Shown here piece by piece: positions 11,694 to 14,515 of a stretch of DNA of 14,515 nucleotides (the stretch's first letter is position 1; each line of letters opens with the position of its first letter). This DNA is from Candidatus Competibacteraceae bacterium. GTDB taxonomy: Bacteria > Pseudomonadota > Gammaproteobacteria > Competibacterales > Competibacteraceae. Under the pieces are notes generated by a model that was not told where the DNA came from, ran no database searches, and saw only the letters and a list, made by a program, of their open reading frames with translations. The translations under genes and the position numbers were made by a program. Location: NCBI GenBank assembly GCA_020444985.1, contig JAGRHK010000009.1, positions 1 through 14,515 of the forward strand, given 5' to 3'.

Positions 11694-13541
11694 TCAAAAC
11701 CCCCGATAAGCCAGCGCCAGCAGGGTGACATCGTCGGCGGGCGGCGCGCCGTCCGCGAAAGTCTGGACAGCTGTGGTCACGGCGGCGATGAGCGCCTGGG
11801 TCCCGGTCGGCGCCTGCGTTAACGCCATTTCAAGACGATGCGTCGTGAATTCCTCGTTGCGCGGGTTGATCGCCTCGGTGACGCCATCCGTGTAAAACAA
11901 CAGGCGCTCGCCCGGTTTCAGAGCCAAGCGCCGCTCAGCGAAGCTCAGGTCGCCGATAATTCCTAACGCCATGCCGCCGGTCAAGGGCAGCGCCGTTACC
12001 GTGCGATCAGCGGCGATATGGTAAGGGGGATTATGCCCCGCATTGGCGTAGCGAAATTCCCCGCTGGCCGGGTCGAGCGTTCCATAGCATACGGTGACGA
12101 ACATCGCGGTCGCATTGTCTTCGCTTAACAGCGCGTTTGCTTGTTCCATGCAAGATCCCGGATCGGGCACGATTTGCGCGACGGCATGGATGACGGTGCG
12201 CGCGACCGCCATGAACAGTGCGGCGGCCACGCCCTTGTCCGATACGTCGGCAATGACCAGCCCCAAACGACCATCAGGCAGCTCGAAGAAATCGTAAAAA
12301 TCGCCGCCGATTTCGCCAAACGGGTGCAATTCGGCAAACAAATCAAACTCCGTTCTTGCCGGGAAGCCGGCTGGCAGCAGCGAACGCTGAATGTTGGCCG
12401 CGATATGCAACTCCTGGCGCAGCTTGGCCAACTGGCCGCGCGCCGCCTGCGCCTGGTGAAACTGCTCAACGGTATGGGCCAGACGGCCAATTTCATCATC
12501 GCGGGAGGGATGGGCCGATAACGCCGGCATGTGGGTGTCGCCCCGGCCCAGGGCATTGAGAACGCTGATCACTTGATTCAGCGGACGAAACGCCCGGCGT
12601 AGCGACCAGTGCAGTCCGCCCAGAAACAACAGGAGCGCTACGACGACGCCACCATGCGACAGGACATTGAGCAGAATATCCCGCCAGTAGGCCGTGGTCA
12701 TGTCCTCAATCGTGAGCAAAATCACCGCAGGCTGGCCGAACAAATCCTGGAGCGGCGATCCCGCCACCGTGTACACCCGGCTGTCATAGTGTTCGGTGCG
12801 CACTTGACGGTCGTGGTGGGGCGTCAATTGCGTCGCCAGGCGCTGCCACAATACCGGATCGGTGCCTTGACCCAGGGAGCCGTTGAGGTACTGGAAAAAC
12901 GCGGGTGCATTGACGCTGGCGGCAAAGGCTGGCAGCAGGTGATCAATTTGCAGATACAACGCGCTGATCGCGGTGGGACCCGTTCGATCCAGTAGCGGAA
13001 AGGCGACCGTCAAGCCGTAATGACCATCGCGCAAGGGAACGAGTCCCAGAAGCATGTTGCCGTCGCGGAGCGTGGCGTCGATCAAGCGCGGGGACAGTAT
13101 TTGCGGCCGGGCTGCATCAGCGGATGAAGCGGCCTTGGTCAGACGTTCGTTAGCGGATGAAGTGACCTTGATCAGACGTTCGTTTTCAGTGCTGAAAAAG
13201 AGATCGCCATTCAAGATGACGGTTTCAAAAGAGATCGGCGGGGCGTTGGTTTGCAAGTTGGCGACGAATTCCACCAGACTGCGCGCGTAGCCGGCCTGAT
13301 CGCGCTGCGCCAAAGTGCGCGATGCCTCTTGATTGCGGGCGACCGTCGGAATGAGGGCGGCCAGACGTTGCAATTCGGTATTGGCAATGCCGTTCCAGGT
13401 GTTTTGATAGCCCGTGAGCAACGTTTCCTGGTAGCGGCGTTCGGCTTCCCATTCGCGCAACCGTCCTTCCAGCGCCAGGCCGCCCGCCACGACGATAAAA
13501 GAAAGCGTGACGCTCAGGGTAATGCGGGTGCGCAATTTCAT
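11694..13541 (-). CDS. Membrane-anchored PP2C/SpoIIE-type protein phosphatase with HAMP domain
   Basis: A 615-aa protein. ATG 13541 is preferred over the longer open frame (to 13943) because it begins a clear signal-anchor (MKLRTRITLSVTLSFIVVAG) and overlaps the upstream gene's stop as ATGA. Layout: membrane helix 7-24, a periplasmic sensor region about 26-285, helix 292-311 (LNVLSHGGVVVALLLFLGGL), HAMP about 312-365 (R-P-L-N-Q-V-I-S-V-L, D-E-I-G-R-L-A), a short coiled helix to L389 (IQRSLLP) and the SpoIIE/PPM phosphatase about 400-612. Metal-binding aspartates: G-G-D414-F-Y-D, A-D432-V-S-D-K-G, T-D552-G-V-T-E-A and D603-D-V-T-L. Such RsbU-like enzymes dephosphorylate STAS anti-anti-sigma proteins in response to a sensed signal. 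No STAS or RsbW-type kinase gene is in the window. The sensor contains an 11-residue tandem duplication. Confidence 0.93.
   Translation of the reverse strand: MKLRTRITLSVTLSFIVVAGGLALEGRLREWEAERRYQETLLTGYQNTWNGIANTELQRLAALIPTVARNQEASRTLAQRDQAGYARSLVEFVANLQTNAPPISFETVILNGDLFFSTENERLIKVTSSANERLTKAASSADAARPQILSPRLIDATLRDGNMLLGLVPLRDGHYGLTVAFPLLDRTGPTAISALYLQIDHLLPAFAASVNAPAFFQYLNGSLGQGTDPVLWQRLATQLTPHHDRQVRTEHYDSRVYTVAGSPLQDLFGQPAVILLTIEDMTTAYWRDILLNVLSHGGVVVALLLFLGGLHWSLRRAFRPLNQVISVLNALGRGDTHMPALSAHPSRDDEIGRLAHTVEQFHQAQAARGQLAKLRQELHIAANIQRSLLPAGFPARTEFDLFAELHPFGEIGGDFYDFFELPDGRLGLVIADVSDKGVAAALFMAVARTVIHAVAQIVPDPGSCMEQANALLSEDNATAMFVTVCYGTLDPASGEFRYANAGHNPPYHIAADRTVTALPLTGGMALGIIGDLSFAERRLALKPGERLLFYTDGVTEAINPRNEEFTTHRLEMALTQAPTGTQALIAAVTTAVQTFADGAPPADDVTLLALAYRGF
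13119..13184 (-). repeat. 33-bp tandem duplication in the phosphatase sensor domain
   Basis: Two adjacent 33-base units (13119-13151 and 13152-13184) differ at three positions. They encode NERLIKVTSSA and NERLTKAASSA (residues 120-141), in frame. All differences are transitions, which suggests a fairly recent duplication of one 11-residue unit. Confidence 0.85.
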
Positions 13542-14293
13542 GATGGAAGGGGACGCGCGTAACGCAGTTGTTGAACATTTTTTTCCACGACGGCGGCATA
13601 ACCCCAGTAACCGGTGGCCAGCAGACGCCGTTGCTTGGTCATGGCCGAAACTTCGACGGTCACGGCGCTGGCAAAATCCAGGGGCGGCGAACCGCGCAGA
13701 TCGGCGTGGAGCAGGTAGCGCAACTGCTGACCACCCAGCAGTTTGATGCCTTTGATCCACAGTCCTGCCGCTAACAGATTGCGCCAGCTGCAGGGATTGC
13801 CGGGCGCGGAGACGGCGGCGATCTGCCAGCGATGAACGGCGTGCGCTAATTCCAGCCGCCATGCACATAAACGGCGATGCAAGTGATTGCCGCGCCATTC
13901 GGGTCGCACCGCCACTCCGGTCAATTGCGCCATGCGGGGCCATTCGCTGGCGGGCAGACCCAGATCCTCAAGAAACCGGTCATAGCCATAATCCGGTCCC
14001 GCAGGTAAGCTCAGAATACCGTAGGCGATCAGCCGATCCTCGGCAAACACTCCCAGGGTGTGTCCTTCACCGCTGAAATGATAGGCGAAAAAAGCCTCTG
14101 AATCAGAGCGCACCAGTCCCGGTTCCGGTACGTGACGCAATGCTTCCTGATGGATGTCCTGCACTTCAGCCAAGGCAGTCGGCTCCAGCAGGCGAGCGAG
14201 AAAAGGGACCTGCGTCGGTTGTCCAGCGCGCTGGGTGAGCAACCCGATGCGGTGAAAGTCAACCGGAATTTCACCGGGGCTGCCAGGACTCAT
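13538..14293 (-). CDS. GNAT family N-acetyltransferase
   Basis: A 251-aa protein read from ATG 14293, with a ggaaaag-type ribosome-binding site upstream. A GNAT core is seen at about 40-200: D-I-H-Q-E-A-L-R-H-V, G-V-F-A-E-D-R-L-I-A-Y-G-I-L, then LTGVAVRPEWRGNHLHRRLC (124-143), which is motif A, the acetyl-CoA pyrophosphate loop (R-G-N-H-L-H in place of the usual R/Q-x-x-G-x-G/A), then S-A-P-G-N-P-x-S-W-R-N-L-L-A-A-G-L, motif B. Hence a substrate-unknown acyltransferase. Its TGA overlaps the phosphatase ATG, so the two are probably one transcript, GNAT first. A regulatory or signalling link between them is inferred from coupling only. The substrate, small molecule or protein, cannot be judged from sequence. 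Confidence 0.85.
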   Translation of the reverse strand: MSPGSPGEIPVDFHRIGLLTQRAGQPTQVPFLARLLEPTALAEVQDIHQEALRHVPEPGLVRSDSEAFFAYHFSGEGHTLGVFAEDRLIAYGILSLPAGPDYGYDRFLEDLGLPASEWPRMAQLTGVAVRPEWRGNHLHRRLCAWRLELAHAVHRWQIAAVSAPGNPCSWRNLLAAGLWIKGIKLLGGQQLRYLLHADLRGSPPLDFASAVTVEVSAMTKQRRLLATGYWGYAAVVEKNVQQLRYARPLPS

Positions 14294-14315
14294 CGGGCTT
14301 TTCCGCGAGAGACTT

Positions 14316-14329
14316 CGGCCTTCAGGCCG
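14316..14329. repeat. Short GC hairpin, IS605-end-like
   Basis: The stem cggcc/ggccg with loop ttca is followed by ggggaggaatag. A G+C hairpin with a TTCA/TTTA loop followed by GGGAGGA is the usual look of the 3' end of tnpB genes and the omega-RNA scaffold in IS605/IS1341 elements. Here it lies upstream of the tnpB-like fragment, so it would belong to another copy or to a rearranged one. Confidence 0.4.
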
Positions 14330-14374
14330 GGGAGGAATAGCGGACGGCGCGGCAGTTCCCCACAGGGGGACTGT

Positions 14375-14515
14375 TTCAGCGCCGCTCTTTTCGGTAACAT
14401 CGTCGATGTCTCCTATTCAAGGCCTACCGCCGGGCGGGCGGGATGTGAAGTCTGTGGAGAGGATGTGAGACCTGGGGGCGTTGCCGGCTGCGGATCGAAC
14501 CGCGTGAGACTCCCC
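14375..14515 (+). pseudogene. C-terminal fragment of a TnpB-like (IS605 family) nuclease, running off the edge
   Basis: The frame that ends at base 14515 reads F-S-A-A-L-F-G-N-I, then YSRPTAGRAGCEVCGEDVRP and G-G. The pattern T-A-G-x-A-G-x-E-x-C-G-E-D-V-R-P is the stretch found after the RuvC-III motif (D-x-N-A-A-x-N-I) near the C-terminus of many TnpB proteins; F-S-A-A-L-F-G-N-I may be a decayed copy of that motif. No start or upstream domains are present in the window, so this is a remnant or a strongly deleted copy. The call rests on a short string and is moderately sure. Confidence 0.5.

Noticed and set aside
13542..13943. 134-residue N-terminal extension of the phosphatase
   Set aside because: It lies wholly inside the GNAT gene in another frame; the signal-anchor at ATG 13541 and the ATGA overlap fix the start.

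Overview
The window looks like a chromosomal stretch of a GC-rich gammaproteobacterium. The basis is the RDD/SpoIIM/DUF4129/DUF4350/MoxR gene order, the attC-type repeats, the Rpn-type nuclease and the IS200/IS605 debris. The genus cannot be read from the sequence; a Competibacter-like or purple-sulfur relative is only a guess.

Left part (1-2800), mobile-element debris: the 3' part of a small serine recombinase, a gene-free 373-bp gap with a perfect 22-bp palindrome and a long hairpin, an intact Rpn/YhgA-type PD-(D/E)XK nuclease with a C-terminal xxEG repeat, a C-terminal scrap of an IS5-family transposase, and an IS200-like element on the minus strand. That element carries a strong hairpin at each end and a frameshifted Y1 transposase.

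Middle part (about 2800-6340), visibly richer in A+T and different in codon use: an array of integron-type gene cassettes without an integrase in view, i.e. a CALIN-like array. Four attC-like sites ending in the core GTTAGC lie between or inside gene ends, and a fifth degenerate one is possible. The cassettes carry a BrnT-like toxin with its antitoxin; a PIN (VapC-like) toxin broken by frameshifts, followed by a small intact 58-codon antitoxin; a HigB/HigA pair with a promoter and paired operator-like repeats; a solitary PD-(D/E)XK-fold protein; and an intact small antitoxin with a RelE/ParE-like toxin interrupted by one amber codon. In both decayed pairs the toxin is the damaged partner.

Right part (6417-11649): a tightly overlapping plus-strand operon RDD - SpoIIM-like - DUF4129 - DUF4350 - MoxR AAA+ ATPase, probably a membrane-associated chaperone/envelope-stress module. 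Its usual DUF58 partner does not follow moxR. Converging on it from the minus strand is a two-gene unit, GNAT acetyltransferase then a membrane-anchored SpoIIE/PP2C-type phosphatase with HAMP domain, joined by an ATGA overlap. The last ~200 bases hold a hairpin and what reads as a C-terminal TnpB (IS605 accessory nuclease) fragment running off the edge.

Several real genes or remnants are too short or too broken to appear as long ORFs: the 58-aa antitoxin at 4080, the RelE-like toxin at 6026, the PIN pseudogene, the IS5 scrap and the TnpB end.
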